DNA of 64,000 bases from an uncultured Devosia sp. (GCF_963517015.1 NZ_CAUQDV010000001.1:2909412-2973411); one strand, 5' to 3'. Shown: positions 34,841-43,793, numbered from the stretch's first letter. Numbers and translations are program-made. The notes: generated from the letters alone by a model not told the origin.

Positions 34841-35914
34841 ATGTTCCATTCCAACCTGATCCATGAGCATGCCTTGTCTAACCCTCTGATATCCCTCGCT
34901 GGAATTTCGAAGTCATTCCGCCAGGGCGACAGCACCATCATTGCCCTCGACCATGTCGACCTAGCCGTGCAGCAGGGCCAGATCTTTGGCGTGATCGGCC
35001 ATAGCGGAGCGGGCAAGAGCACCTTGATCCGGTTGCTGAACGGGTTGGAGCGCGCCGACCAGGGCGAGGTGCTGGTGCATGGGCTTAATCTCTCGGCCAG
35101 CAGCGAAGCGGCCCTGCGCAAGGCGCGGCTCAAGATCGGCATGATCTTCCAGCACTTCAACCTGCTGTGGTCGCGAACCGTGGCGCAAAACATCGCCTTT
35201 CCGCTGGAGATCGCCGGCGTTGATCGCGGCACAATCGGTGCCCGTGTGTCGGAGTTGATAAAGCTGGTGGGACTCGAGGGTCGCGATGATGCCTATCCGT
35301 CCCAACTCAGCGGCGGGCAGAAGCAGCGCGTCGGCATTGCCCGGGCGCTGGCGAACCAGCCCGATGTCTTGCTGTGCGACGAAGCGACCTCGGCGCTGGA
35401 CCCCGAAACGACGGATTCCATTCTGGACCTGCTCAGCGATATCAATCGCCGCTTCGGTCTGACCATTGTTCTCATCACCCATGAGATGCACGTGGTGCAC
35501 CGGATCTGTGACGCTGTCGCCGTGATGGAGGCAGGCCGCATTGTCGAGACCGGGTCGGCGCAGGAGATCTTTACCCGGCCACGCGAGGCCGTGACCAAGC
35601 GCTTCGTGCGCCAGACGGCTTCGAGCAGCGACAATTCCTTTGATCCGACCCTGTTCGATCCGGCAGCCGGCGCGCTGCTGCAGCTGGTCTATGTCGGCGA
35701 CCAGGCCCGCAATGCCGTGCTCGCCGATGCAATCCGCCAGTTCGACCTGCCGATCAACATCATCCATGGCCGGGTGACCCATACGCGGGACGCGGCCATT
35801 GGCGAGCTCTATGTGCAGGTGCCGGCGGACGACGCGTCGCTCCAGGCGCTTGTGACCTATCTCGAAGCGCGGGACATTCGTGCCGATGTCGTGCGCGCAG
35901 GAGATGCGTCATGA
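34841..35914 (+). CDS. metN: D-methionine ABC transporter ATP-binding protein MetN
   Basis: An ATPase of about 357 residues with GHSGAGKSTLIRLLNGLE, the signature LSGGQKQRVGIARALANQP and Walker B VLLCDEATSALD. The MetN-specific C-terminal NIL (ACT-like) domain follows (LLQLVYVGDQARNAVLADAIRQFDLPINIIHG), which senses methionine and inhibits transport. It overlaps metI and precedes metQ, the standard order. The start is uncertain; the ATG at 34841 and a TTG at 34829 are both possible. No convincing SAM riboswitch is seen in 34688-34840. Confidence 0.93.
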   Translation: MFHSNLIHEHALSNPLISLAGISKSFRQGDSTIIALDHVDLAVQQGQIFGVIGHSGAGKSTLIRLLNGLERADQGEVLVHGLNLSASSEAALRKARLKIGMIFQHFNLLWSRTVAQNIAFPLEIAGVDRGTIGARVSELIKLVGLEGRDDAYPSQLSGGQKQRVGIARALANQPDVLLCDEATSALDPETTDSILDLLSDINRRFGLTIVLITHEMHVVHRICDAVAVMEAGRIVETGSAQEIFTRPREAVTKRFVRQTASSSDNSFDPTLFDPAAGALLQLVYVGDQARNAVLADAIRQFDLPINIIHGRVTHTRDAAIGELYVQVPADDASLQALVTYLEARDIRADVVRAGDAS

Positions 35915-36579
35915 TCGAAGTCTTCTTCCCCAATCTTCGCCTCGACCAGTTTTTCGAATCCACCGGTGACACGCTCTACATGGCGGCGCTGGCGGGGTCG
36001 GCCACTTTCGTGCTGGGCCTGCTGATCGGCACCCTACTGTTCCTGACCTCGCCGGGTCAGTTGCTGGCCAATCGAGCGGTCTATGGCGCGCTATCGCTGC
36101 TGACCAATATCTTCCGCTCGATCCCCTTCATCATCCTGATCGTGCTGCTGATTCCCGTCACGCGGTTCCTTGTTGGCCGCATGCTGGGCGTCAATGCCGC
36201 CCTGCCCGCCCTGATCATCGGCGCCGCGCCATTTTACGCGCGCCTGGTCGAGATCGCTTTTCGCGAGGTGTCGCGCGGGGTGATCGAGGCGACGCGTTCG
36301 ATGGGCGGCGGCATCGGGACCATCATCTTCAAAGTGCTCATTCCAGAAGCGGGCCCAGCCCTGGCCTCCGGCATCACCGTGACCCTGATCTCGCTCGTCG
36401 GCTACACGGCCATGGCCGGTGTGATCGGCGCGGGCGGATTGGGGCATCTCGCCTATCTCGAAGGCTTCCAGCGCAACAATCCCGACGTCACGCTGGCGGC
36501 CACGGCAATGGTTCTCGTCATCGTCTTCGCCATCCAGTTCGTGGGCGATTTCGTGACGCGAAAACTCGACAAGCGTTAG
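35911..36579 (+). CDS. metI: D-methionine ABC transporter permease MetI
   Basis: A 222-residue permease with five hydrophobic helices. The family motif appears as EVSRGVIEATRSMGGGIGTIIFKVLIPEAGPALASGITVTLISLVGYTAMAG, and GVIGAGGLGHLAYLEGFQR is also characteristic of MetI. It overlaps metN by four bases. It forms the membrane channel for methionine. Confidence 0.94.
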   Translation: MIEVFFPNLRLDQFFESTGDTLYMAALAGSATFVLGLLIGTLLFLTSPGQLLANRAVYGALSLLTNIFRSIPFIILIVLLIPVTRFLVGRMLGVNAALPALIIGAAPFYARLVEIAFREVSRGVIEATRSMGGGIGTIIFKVLIPEAGPALASGITVTLISLVGYTAMAGVIGAGGLGHLAYLEGFQRNNPDVTLAATAMVLVIVFAIQFVGDFVTRKLDKR

Positions 36580-36599
36580 TTCAACTCAAGGAGACCGGA

Positions 36600-37412
36600 A
36601 TGGCAAAATCCCTCATCGCCGTTACCGCTGCAATTTTGACTTCAACCCTTCTGGCGGCCCCGGCCATGGCCCAGACCAAGCTGGTCATCGGCGCGTCCTA
36701 TGTGCCGCATGCCGAAATCCTGGAGCAGGCAGCGCCGATCCTTGCCGAAGAAGGCATCGAGCTCGAGATCGTGCCGTTCCAGGACTATGTGCTGCCCAAC
36801 ACGGCGCTGGCCAATGGCGAGATCGACGCCAACTATTTCCAGCACCTGCCCTACCTCGAAGAAGTGCTGGCCAATAATCCGGACTGGGACCTGGTCAATG
36901 CCGGTGCCATTCATATCGAGCCGATCGGCATCTATTCGCAGCGGGTCGACAGCCTGGGCGATCTGGCAGACGGCGGCGAAGTCATCATGCGCGATTCCGT
37001 TGCCGATGAAGGCCGAATCCTCGCCATACTCGCCAAGGAGGGCGTGATCACGCTGGCCGAAGGCGTCGATCCTTATTCGGCCCGCGTCAGCGACATTGCC
37101 GAGAACCCCAAGAACCTGAGCTTCAGCCCCGATGTAGAGGCCGCCCTGCTGCCGCAGGTCTATCTCAATGACGAGGCCGATGCGGTGGTGATCAACGCCA
37201 ATTATGCGCTGGATGCCGGCCTCGATCCGGTCAACGACCCGATCATCGTCGAGAGCGGCGAGAACAACCCCTATGTCAACATCATCACCGTGCGCGCCGG
37301 TGACGAGACCCGTCCGGAGATCGTGAAGCTGGTCGAGGTGCTGCATTCCGCGCCGATCCAGCAGTTCATCCTGGACAAGTACAAGGGTGCGGTTGTTCCG
37401 GTCAGCCAGTAA
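36600..37412 (+). CDS. metQ: Methionine-binding protein MetQ (NlpA family)
   Basis: A 270-residue binding protein. A signal peptide ends in AAPAMAQ with no lipobox, so it is probably a soluble periplasmic form. The mature protein has KLVIGASYVPHAEILEQAAPILAEEGIELEIVPFQDYVLPNTALANGEIDANYFQHLPYLEE, the classical MetQ pattern. It ends the metNIQ operon, which is closed by a strong terminator. Confidence 0.94.
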   Translation: MAKSLIAVTAAILTSTLLAAPAMAQTKLVIGASYVPHAEILEQAAPILAEEGIELEIVPFQDYVLPNTALANGEIDANYFQHLPYLEEVLANNPDWDLVNAGAIHIEPIGIYSQRVDSLGDLADGGEVIMRDSVADEGRILAILAKEGVITLAEGVDPYSARVSDIAENPKNLSFSPDVEAALLPQVYLNDEADAVVINANYALDAGLDPVNDPIIVESGENNPYVNIITVRAGDETRPEIVKLVEVLHSAPIQQFILDKYKGAVVPVSQ

Positions 37413-37418
37413 GCAACG

Positions 37419-37450
37419 AAGGCCCGCACGATGTGCGGGCCTTTTCTTTT
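37419..37450 (+). terminator. Rho-independent terminator after metQ
   Basis: An 11-bp perfect stem (37419-37429 with 37433-37443) has a GAT loop and is followed by TTCTTTT. Confidence 0.93.
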
Positions 37451-37464
37451 GGGGTGGCGCGTGG

Positions 37465-37848
37465 CTACCAGCCGTAGTCAAGCACGGTCAGCGTGCGGAC
37501 CTGGCCAGCATCGAGCCATTCGATGGTGGAATTGCGGTGCATGCCAATCAGGGCCGCGCCGACCGGCCCCAGAATATTGACATTGCCGCGTTCGCCCAGC
37601 GGGCGGTTCGGATAGGTCAGCCGTCCAAGACGGACGGGGCCGGCGCCGTCGAGCTGGAACATGACGCGCTGGCCCATCGAGGCGCCGGCCGGATCCCAGG
37701 GATCGCAGACATCGGCCCGCTTGAGCTCGCGCTCCAGATAAGCAGAGACATAGGGCATGGCGTCGAAAGCGCGCTCGGCCAGCAAGGCCACGCGATTATA
37801 GTCATCGGAATTGATGAGAATGTCTGGGAGGGGCAGCGAGGGAAACAC
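37465..37848 (-). CDS. rnk: GreA/GreB C-terminal domain protein, Rnk-like
   Basis: A protein of about 127 residues with the Rnk pattern: LPDILINSDDYNRVALLAE at the N-terminus and the GreA/GreB-type C-terminal domain (VMFQLDGAGPVRLGRLTYPNR, then VNILGPVGAALIGMHRNSTIEWLDAGQ). Rnk proteins bind RNA polymerase near the secondary channel. The start is unclear: the GTG at 37848 matches the usual length, while a TTG at 37935 would add 29 residues without homology. Neither has a clear ribosome site. Confidence 0.8.
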   Translation of the reverse strand: MFPSLPLPDILINSDDYNRVALLAERAFDAMPYVSAYLERELKRADVCDPWDPAGASMGQRVMFQLDGAGPVRLGRLTYPNRPLGERGNVNILGPVGAALIGMHRNSTIEWLDAGQVRTLTVLDYGW

Positions 37849-38029
37849 GGAGAAGCGCTCGAAAATGCGAAACTGCCGGATAGTCCGCTGGACACTTTGC
37901 ACAGTCAATAGGCGCACAGAATAAAATCTGGACAATATGCGTCAGCTTTATTGACCCAACCAAAGCCTTGTGAAAGTGTGATGATGCATTTTTATGCGTA
38001 GTGCACATTTTGTGACCATGAGGATAGTC

Positions 38030-39295
38030 ATGTCAGACGATACCCTGCTCGATCGCGCTCTCATCCGCCTGGAAGAAGCGGCCAGCCATCTCAATATCGA
38101 TCAGGACGTTATCGAGAAGCTGAAATATCCGCGTGAGACGACCAAATCCCGCTTGCTGATCCGTATGGATGATGGCTCGCGCAAGTCATTCCAGGCCTGG
38201 CGTTGCCGCTATGACGACACGCGCGGCCCGACCAAGGGTGGCATCCGTTTCCATCCCGATTCCACGGTCGAGGAAGTCGAGACGCTGGCCTTCTGGATGA
38301 CCTTCAAATGCGCGGTGATGAACCTGCCCTATGGCGGCGGCAAGGGCGCGGTGCGCGTTGATCCGCACAAGCTGTCGAGGACAGAACTCGAACGCCTTTC
38401 GCGTGCCTATGTGCAGGCTTTCGCCAATACGATCGGCCCGGATCGCGATATCCCGGCGCCGGACGTCTATACCAATGCGATGATCATGGGCTGGATGGCC
38501 GATGAATATGGTCAGATCACCGGAGCGGTGACGCCTGCGGTGATTACCGGCAAGCCAATCGCGTTGGGTGGTTCGCTGGGACGCAATGATGCGACGGCGC
38601 GTGGCGGCTTCTATCTGGTGCGTCACCTGGCCAAGGAGCTTGGACTGGACCGCGGCCATAGCGTTGCCATCCAGGGTTTTGGCAATGCCGGGCAGTTCTA
38701 TGCCCAGCTCAGCGCGCAGGACGGCAACAAGGTCGTCGCGGTATCGGACTCGGCCGGTGCGATCCATCGAGCGGAGGGGCTCGATGTCGAGAAGCTGATT
38801 GCGGGCAAGAATGCCGGCAAGCGTGTGGCCGATCTGGCCGAGGCCTTGGGTGCCAAAGTGATCTCGCCGGAGGAGCTGCTGGCGCTCGAGGTTGATCTGC
38901 TGGTTCCGGCGGCGCTGGAAGACATGATCACGGTGGACAATGCGGGCTCGATCAAGGCCAGAGTGCTGCTGGAGCTGGCCAATGGTCCGGTGATGCCTGC
39001 GGCCGACAAGATACTCGAGGGCAAGAAGATCATCGTGCTGCCCGACATCCTTGCCAATGCGGGCGGGGTGACGGTGTCCTATTTCGAATGGGTGCAGAAC
39101 CGTCAGGGCTATTACTGGGACCTCGAGGAAATCCACGAGCGCCTGCTCAAGATCGTCGAGCGCGAAGGCCGCGCGATCTGGGAGATCGGTGTGTCACGGC
39201 AGGTTTCGATGCGTTCAGCGGCCTATATCCACGCGCTGGGTCGGCTGGCGACGGCCATCGAGGCGCATGGCACGCAGTCTTTCTTTGCGGGCTGA
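38030..39295 (+). CDS. gdhA: Glutamate dehydrogenase
   Basis: A 421-residue Glu/Leu/Phe/Val dehydrogenase. Landmarks are the substrate region RGPTKGGIRFHP, the catalytic-Lys motif MNLPYGGGKGAVRVDP, DIPAPDVYTN and the Rossmann VAIQGFGNAGQF. The length (about 420) fits the hexameric NAD-type enzymes that mainly deaminate glutamate to 2-oxoglutarate. A GAGG site precedes the ATG at 38030. Confidence 0.94.
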   Translation: MSDDTLLDRALIRLEEAASHLNIDQDVIEKLKYPRETTKSRLLIRMDDGSRKSFQAWRCRYDDTRGPTKGGIRFHPDSTVEEVETLAFWMTFKCAVMNLPYGGGKGAVRVDPHKLSRTELERLSRAYVQAFANTIGPDRDIPAPDVYTNAMIMGWMADEYGQITGAVTPAVITGKPIALGGSLGRNDATARGGFYLVRHLAKELGLDRGHSVAIQGFGNAGQFYAQLSAQDGNKVVAVSDSAGAIHRAEGLDVEKLIAGKNAGKRVADLAEALGAKVISPEELLALEVDLLVPAALEDMITVDNAGSIKARVLLELANGPVMPAADKILEGKKIIVLPDILANAGGVTVSYFEWVQNRQGYYWDLEEIHERLLKIVEREGRAIWEIGVSRQVSMRSAAYIHALGRLATAIEAHGTQSFFAG

Positions 39296-39308
39296 ACGGC
39301 TTGCGACA

Positions 39309-39341
39309 TGGCCCCGGCCCGCGCCGGCCGGGGCCACTTTT
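39309..39341 (+). terminator. Rho-independent terminator after gdhA
   Basis: An 11-bp GC-rich stem (39309-39319 with 39326-39336) has a 6-base loop and is followed by CTTTT. Confidence 0.88.
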
Positions 39342-39349
39342 AGACGGTG

Positions 39350-39613
39350 TCAGGCCGCTGTGCTCAATTCGGACCGGGCGACCAGCAGGCGATTGACCAC
39401 GGTGTCGCAGCAATAGAGGTCGTCCAGCGTTTCGAATACCGCAGCCAAGGTGTCCTGGCCGTCGACGTTGCCGGAAAGCGTGACGACGCCGTTGCTGACC
39501 GTGACCGTGATCGTTGACGGATCAAGGAAGGGATTGGTCCAGAGGGCCTGGATGACGCGCTCGGCGATATTGTCGTCGGTGGCGCTGGTTGCGAAGGGGG
39601 CAGCTTGGGCCAT
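39350..39613 (-). CDS. BON domain protein
   Basis: An 87-residue protein made almost wholly of one BON domain: ERVIQALWTNPFLDPSTITVTVSNGVVTLSGNVDGQDTLAAVFETLDDLYCCDTVVNRLLV. BON domains bind phospholipids or act in envelope stress. There is no signal peptide, so a cytoplasmic location is likely. The start at 39613 has AGGAG upstream; the frame is open 16 codons further. Confidence 0.8.
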   Translation of the reverse strand: MAQAAPFATSATDDNIAERVIQALWTNPFLDPSTITVTVSNGVVTLSGNVDGQDTLAAVFETLDDLYCCDTVVNRLLVARSELSTAA

Positions 39614-39682
39614 TGGCTTCACTCCTGTGCTTTCACCGGAGATTAGGCCCGCGCCGGGCACGGCAGATTGCGCTGAGTCAAA

Positions 39683-39985
39683 TTACGCCAGGTGAGAGGC
39701 GCGGCAGATTGGCCGCGCCATTGTGCTGGGGACGTCGATCAGGCCTGCTGCGGCTTGAGCATTGTGCCGGTTTCGACGCGGCGCTGGTGCCAGCTGCCAG
39801 GCGGGGTAGAGAACCGTGTAACCGATCGCCCAGACGATGCAGCCGTAGAAGGTCCACAGCCACCAGCGCGGGAGCGGATTATTGAGCTCCTTGATGCCGT
39901 CCCATTCGTGCCCCGTGGTCTCGACGCCGCTGAGTTCGTCGCGTTCCTTGCCGTGGGCACCACTGTGTTGATCGTGCGTGCTCAT
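39683..39985 (-). pseudogene. ccoP: Truncated cbb3 oxidase subunit CcoP (FixP)
   Basis: The first 60 or so residues are a clear CcoP N-terminus: ELSGVETTGHEWDGIKELNNPLPRWWLWTFYGCIVWAIGYTVLYPAW, including the membrane anchor. The family then continues for more than 200 residues with two haem c domains. Here the frame runs on for 35 unrelated residues and stops, and neither CxxCH motif exists in the 250 bases before the next gene. The start overlaps the ccoQ stop (ATGA), so the operon order ccoNOQP was intact. A functional haem-bearing CcoP must come from elsewhere, or the oxidase works as CcoNOQ plus an anchor. Confidence 0.8.
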
Positions 39986-40149
39986 CTTGGGACATTTCCT
40001 TCGTCGTTCTGGAGAGGAATGAGGGCGGCGTCTTCAGCCTTGTCACGGGCACCGGGTCGCAACAGGAAAAGCGCGACCAGGATGAAAATCCCGAAGAGGT
40101 AAACCAGACCCCAGGAGTCTGCGAAATGGCGCATAACCGTGTAGTCCAT
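39982..40149 (-). CDS. ccoQ: cbb3 oxidase subunit CcoQ (FixQ)
   Basis: A 55-residue single-span protein that reads MDYTVMRHFADSWGLVYLFG and continues with a hydrophobic helix and RPGARDKAEDAALIPL, the usual CcoQ form. It stabilises the CcoN/CcoO/CcoP complex. It lies 9 bases after ccoO and overlaps ccoP by ATGA. Confidence 0.9.
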   Translation of the reverse strand: MDYTVMRHFADSWGLVYLFGIFILVALFLLRPGARDKAEDAALIPLQNDEGNVPR

Positions 40150-40158
40150 CGCAGCCTC

Positions 40159-40890
40159 CTATCTCAGGTTTTCTTCGGGCTTGTAGGTGTCGAAGTCGAC
40201 CAGCGTGCCCAGCATCTGGAGATAGGCCACGAGGGCATCCATCTCGGTGATGCGGCTTGGATCGCCGTCGAAATCGCCAACAACAGCCTTGGGGTAGCGG
40301 GCCGTGACGCCGGAGGTATCGGCATCGGGTGTGGCCTGGGCGATCAGGTCATTGGTCGCCTGGTCGATCATCTCCTGATCGTAGGGAACGCCGACCGTGG
40401 CATTGGCCTGAAGCATGCCGCCGATGGTGCGGTAGTCGAGCGTGGCCTTTGCGAGGAAGGAATAGCTCGGCATGATCGATTCCGGCACCACCGAGCGGGG
40501 ATCGCTCAAGTGCTGGACCTGCCACTCGTTGGAGTAGCGCCCACCGACGCGGGCCAGGTCAGGCCCGGTACGCTTGGAACCCCACTGGAACGGATGGTCG
40601 TACATCGACTCCGCGGCCAGCGAGTAGTTGCCGTAGCGCTCGACCTCGTCGCGGAAAGGACGGATCATTTGGCTGTGGCACACATAGCAGCCCTCGCGGA
40701 TGTAGATGTCGCGGCCGGCCAGTTCGAGTGGAGAGTATGGGCGCATGCCCTCCACCTTCTCGATGGTGTTCTGGAAGTAGAACAGCGGGGCAATCTCGAC
40801 GATGCCGCCGATGCAGACCACGACCAGCGAACCCACCAGCAGGAGCGAGGCGTTGCGTTCGATGACGCCATGTTTCTCTAGAAGAGACAA
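40159..40890 (-). CDS. ccoO: cbb3 oxidase mono-haem cytochrome c subunit CcoO (FixO)
   Basis: A 243-residue membrane-anchored cytochrome c. An N-terminal helix (ASLLLVGSLVVVCIGGIVEIAPLFYF) precedes the haem motif CYVCH (68-72) in REGCYVCHSQMIRPFRDE, followed by HPFQWGSKRTGPDLARVGGRYS and a haem-ligand Met region PSYSFL. It passes electrons to CcoN. It sits 11 bases after ccoN. Confidence 0.96.
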   Translation of the reverse strand: MSLLEKHGVIERNASLLLVGSLVVVCIGGIVEIAPLFYFQNTIEKVEGMRPYSPLELAGRDIYIREGCYVCHSQMIRPFRDEVERYGNYSLAAESMYDHPFQWGSKRTGPDLARVGGRYSNEWQVQHLSDPRSVVPESIMPSYSFLAKATLDYRTIGGMLQANATVGVPYDQEMIDQATNDLIAQATPDADTSGVTARYPKAVVGDFDGDPSRITEMDALVAYLQMLGTLVDFDTYKPEENLR

Positions 40891-40901
40891 AGTGTGACTC
40901 C

Positions 40902-42503
40902 CTACTCTGCGGGTTGAAGCTGGGGCGAGACCGGCATCGGCTTTTCGGTGCGAACCTTGCCGACAATGGTCATGTAGATGTTGAAGGCCATGACCAGACC
41001 ACCAGCCAGGTACATCAGGCCGCCAATGGTGCGCATGATGTAGTAGGGCTGCAGTGCCGCCACTGTTTCGGCGAAGGAGTAGACCAGGAAGCCCTGGCTA
41101 TCGTATTCGCGCCACATCAAACCCTGCATGATGCCCGACACCCACATGACGGCGGCGTAGACAACGATGCCCAGGGTTGCGAGCCAGAAGTGCCAGTTGA
41201 CCATACGCATCGAGTAGAGGCGTTCACGACCCCACAGACGCGGCACCATGAAGTAGATGGCACCAAAGGTGATCATGCCAACCCAGCCAAGAGCGCCCGA
41301 ATGGACGTGGCCGATGGTCCAGTCGGTATAGTGGCTGAGGCCGTTGACCGATTTGATGGACATGACCGGACCTTCGAAGGTCGACATGCCGTAGAAGGCG
41401 ATGGCGATGACCATCATGCGGATGATGGGATCGGTACGCATCTTGTCCCAGGCACCGCGCAGGGTGAGTAGACCGTTGATCATGCCGCCCCAGCTGGGCA
41501 TCCAGAGCACGACCGAGAAGACCATGCCGAGCGTCTGCGCCCAGTCCGGGAGAGCGGTATAGTGCAGGTGATGCGGACCGGCCCAGATGTAGAGGAAGAT
41601 CAGCGCCCAGAAGTGGATGATCGACAGGCGGTAGGAATAGACCGGACGACCGGCCTGCTTGGGCATGTAGTAATACATCATGCCGAGGAAACCGGCGGTC
41701 AGGAAGAAGCCCACAGCATTGTGGCCATACCACCATTGGGTCAGCGCATCCTGCACGCCCGAGAAGAGCGAGTAGCTACGCGAGCCAAAGGGAGAAACCG
41801 GAACGGCCAGATTGTTCACCACATGCAGCATGGCAATGGTGACGATGAAGGCCAGGTAGAACCAGTTGGCGACGTAGATATGGGGTTCCTTGCGCTTGAG
41901 CAGCGTGCCGAGGAACACGACCAGGTAACAGACCCAGACAATGGTCAGCCAGATATCGACATACCATTCGGGCTCGGCATATTCGCGGCTCTGGGTGATG
42001 CCCAGAAGATAACCGGTTGCGGCCAGAAGGATGAAGAGCTGGTAGCCCCAGAAGACGAACCAGGCCAGATCACCACCGAACAGGCGCGCCCGGCAGGTGC
42101 GCTGGACGACGTAGAAACTGGTGGTCATCAGCGCGGTGCCGCCAAAGGCGAAGACCACCGCGCTGGTATGCAGCGGGCGGAGGCGACCAAAATTCAGCCA
42201 GGGGCCGAAGTTCATCTCCGGGAAAGCCAACTGGGTGGCGACGACGACGCCGACCAGGAAGCCGACAATGCCCCAGAATACCGTCAGAATGGAGCCGATG
42301 CGGATCGGGCCGTCCATATATTCGGCGGATGATTCAGCCGCGACAGGCTGCGGCAACCGCATGGCCACGATCGTGGCCAGACCGAGCACGACGCTCAGAA
42401 TTCCCATGTGAATGCGAAATGCATCGTCGACCGCCAGCCCTGCAAGCATGACGGCGCACAGCGTTCCCGCACCCAGTCCTATTACCCAACCTATATATCT
42501 CAC
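40902..42503 (-). CDS. ccoN: cbb3-type cytochrome c oxidase catalytic subunit CcoN (FixN)
   Basis: A 533-residue haem-copper oxidase subunit I of the C family. About twelve to fourteen helices are visible, with haem-ligand histidines in RPLHTSAVVFAFGG and the binuclear-centre regions WWYGHNAVGFFLT, YIWAGPHHLHYTALP and TDWTIGHVHSGALGWVG. I chose the GTG at 42503 (GGGGGCG upstream), giving the usual family length; the longer upstream frame crosses the divergent gene. It is the high-affinity terminal oxidase for low oxygen. An FNR/FixK-type box lies 79 bp upstream. Confidence 0.95.
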   Translation of the reverse strand: MRYIGWVIGLGAGTLCAVMLAGLAVDDAFRIHMGILSVVLGLATIVAMRLPQPVAAESSAEYMDGPIRIGSILTVFWGIVGFLVGVVVATQLAFPEMNFGPWLNFGRLRPLHTSAVVFAFGGTALMTTSFYVVQRTCRARLFGGDLAWFVFWGYQLFILLAATGYLLGITQSREYAEPEWYVDIWLTIVWVCYLVVFLGTLLKRKEPHIYVANWFYLAFIVTIAMLHVVNNLAVPVSPFGSRSYSLFSGVQDALTQWWYGHNAVGFFLTAGFLGMMYYYMPKQAGRPVYSYRLSIIHFWALIFLYIWAGPHHLHYTALPDWAQTLGMVFSVVLWMPSWGGMINGLLTLRGAWDKMRTDPIIRMMVIAIAFYGMSTFEGPVMSIKSVNGLSHYTDWTIGHVHSGALGWVGMITFGAIYFMVPRLWGRERLYSMRMVNWHFWLATLGIVVYAAVMWVSGIMQGLMWREYDSQGFLVYSFAETVAALQPYYIMRTIGGLMYLAGGLVMAFNIYMTIVGKVRTEKPMPVSPQLQPAE

Positions 42504-42581
42504 ATCGCCCCCTATCCGGTTCCGCCGACGCATTGGGCGGGTCGGCAATCTGGGGCTTACCTCTGCAGGGCGTGATCCACT

Positions 42582-42595
42582 TTGACTTTTGTCAA
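42582..42595. promoter_or_regulatory. FNR/FixK box between ccoN and the hemerythrin-like gene
   Basis: TTGAC-TTTT-GTCAA is a perfect match to the Fnr/FixK palindrome. It can serve ccoN on one side (centre 85 bp from the start) and the hemerythrin-like gene on the other (63 bp). Confidence 0.85.
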
Positions 42596-42651
42596 TGTCG
42601 CGGCCCGCCGTGAGAATAAGTGTGGATGTGCTGGTGACGCGGAGAGGCGAG

Positions 42652-43104
42652 ATGCTGGACACAATCACAGGTTCTACCCTGCGCGACGTCATGGCCGGCC
42701 ATGTCGAGCAAATCGGGCTTTGCAAAACGCTTGAGACTATCGCCGACAGCCTGCCCAACGAATTCGACATCGCGCTTTGCCGGGAGGCCGCCAATGCGAT
42801 TCTGCCTATCATGACCAATGTGGTGCAGAGCGAGCAGGACGTGCTGACACAGGAGTTGATCCGGCGCGGCCCCGTGCGCAGCATCAACCTGACGGCAACG
42901 ATCACCCGAATCCTGCGGGAGAATGCCGAAGACCTCAGCTATGCAGAGGAGTTGCAGGAAACGCTGCGCGAATTGGCGGAAGGTGAGAGGACCGTCTCCA
43001 CCGATGCGCTGGGCTACATGCTGCGCGGCTTTTTCGAGTCGCGCCGCCGTCGCATCGCGCTGGAGCGTGAAATCCTGACAGCCCTAGCTGCACCCGAAGC
43101 ATGA
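42652..43104 (+). CDS. Hemerythrin-like protein lacking metal-ligand histidines
   Basis: A 150-residue helical protein. The layout (LCKTLETIADSLPNEFD, then CREAANAILPIM, ILRENAEDLSYAEELQETLRELAEG and ALGYMLRGFFESRRRRIALERE) matches, as I recall it, a family of HHE hemerythrin proteins found beside rhizobial respiratory genes. Where those have His in HRRQL, HH-EEE, EH-D and RRHIAFE, this protein has HVEQ, VVQSEQ, EN-ED and RRRIALE. It therefore probably binds no di-iron centre. It may be a regulatory or oligomerising relic. The FNR box upstream suggests low-oxygen expression. Confidence 0.6.
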   Translation: MLDTITGSTLRDVMAGHVEQIGLCKTLETIADSLPNEFDIALCREAANAILPIMTNVVQSEQDVLTQELIRRGPVRSINLTATITRILRENAEDLSYAEELQETLRELAEGERTVSTDALGYMLRGFFESRRRRIALEREILTALAAPEA

Positions 43105-43793
43105 TTTCTTCACCTGTCATCTGGGGACTGCTGCTCGGGCTGGGATCGAGCCTGCATTGCGCCGGCATGTGCGGGCCGATCAGCTGTTCGTTCCTGATGC
43201 TGGGTGCCGATGGGGAGAACAAGGGACGTCTCGCGCTGCGTATTGGCACGATGCAGGCGGGACGAGTTTTCTCCTATGTCCTTCTCGGCGCATTGGTCGG
43301 TGTGTTCGGCGCCGGGTTGCAGGCGAAGCTTGAAATGAACAGCGTCCATATGGTGCTGCAATGGGTTGCCGGCGGTGTGGTGCTGTGGCTGGGTCTATCG
43401 ACCGCAGGCTTCGTGCCTTCATTGGCCCTGGCCGATCGCCTGACCCTGCCCATGGCCAACAGGCTGGCCGGGGTGCGTATGGCGCTGTCGGGCGGAGGGG
43501 TGGAGGTGGCGTTCATCTCCGGCATGGTCTGGGGCATCACGCCCTGCGCCATGGTCTATGCCGCCCTGTTCAACTCGCTGGTCACCGGCAATGTCGCCGA
43601 TGGCATGGTCCTGATGCTGGCCTTTGGCCTGGGCACCGTACCTGCGGTGGTTCTCTCCACACTTGCGCTGATCGGCGCCCGCTCGCGACGCAGCCGGCCC
43701 GGTCGTCAGGCTGCGGGGATCTTCATGATCGTGGCCGGTGTTTTGGCGCTGGCCCTGACGGTGCCGGGCAGCCCGCTCTGCATCACGGGCTAG
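43101..43793 (+). CDS. Sulfite exporter TauE/SafE-like (DsbD_2) membrane protein
   Basis: A 230-residue membrane protein with about six helices. It begins GLLLGLGSSLHCAGMCGPISCSFLML and has GMVWGITPCAMVYAALFNSL, the two Cys-containing signatures of the DsbD_2 family seen in cbb3 maturation clusters (CcoS-neighbour and copper or thiol transport roles have been proposed). It overlaps the hemerythrin-like gene by ATGA and is probably co-transcribed with it from the FNR-box promoter. Confidence 0.8.
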   Translation: MISSPVIWGLLLGLGSSLHCAGMCGPISCSFLMLGADGENKGRLALRIGTMQAGRVFSYVLLGALVGVFGAGLQAKLEMNSVHMVLQWVAGGVVLWLGLSTAGFVPSLALADRLTLPMANRLAGVRMALSGGGVEVAFISGMVWGITPCAMVYAALFNSLVTGNVADGMVLMLAFGLGTVPAVVLSTLALIGARSRRSRPGRQAAGIFMIVAGVLALALTVPGSPLCITG

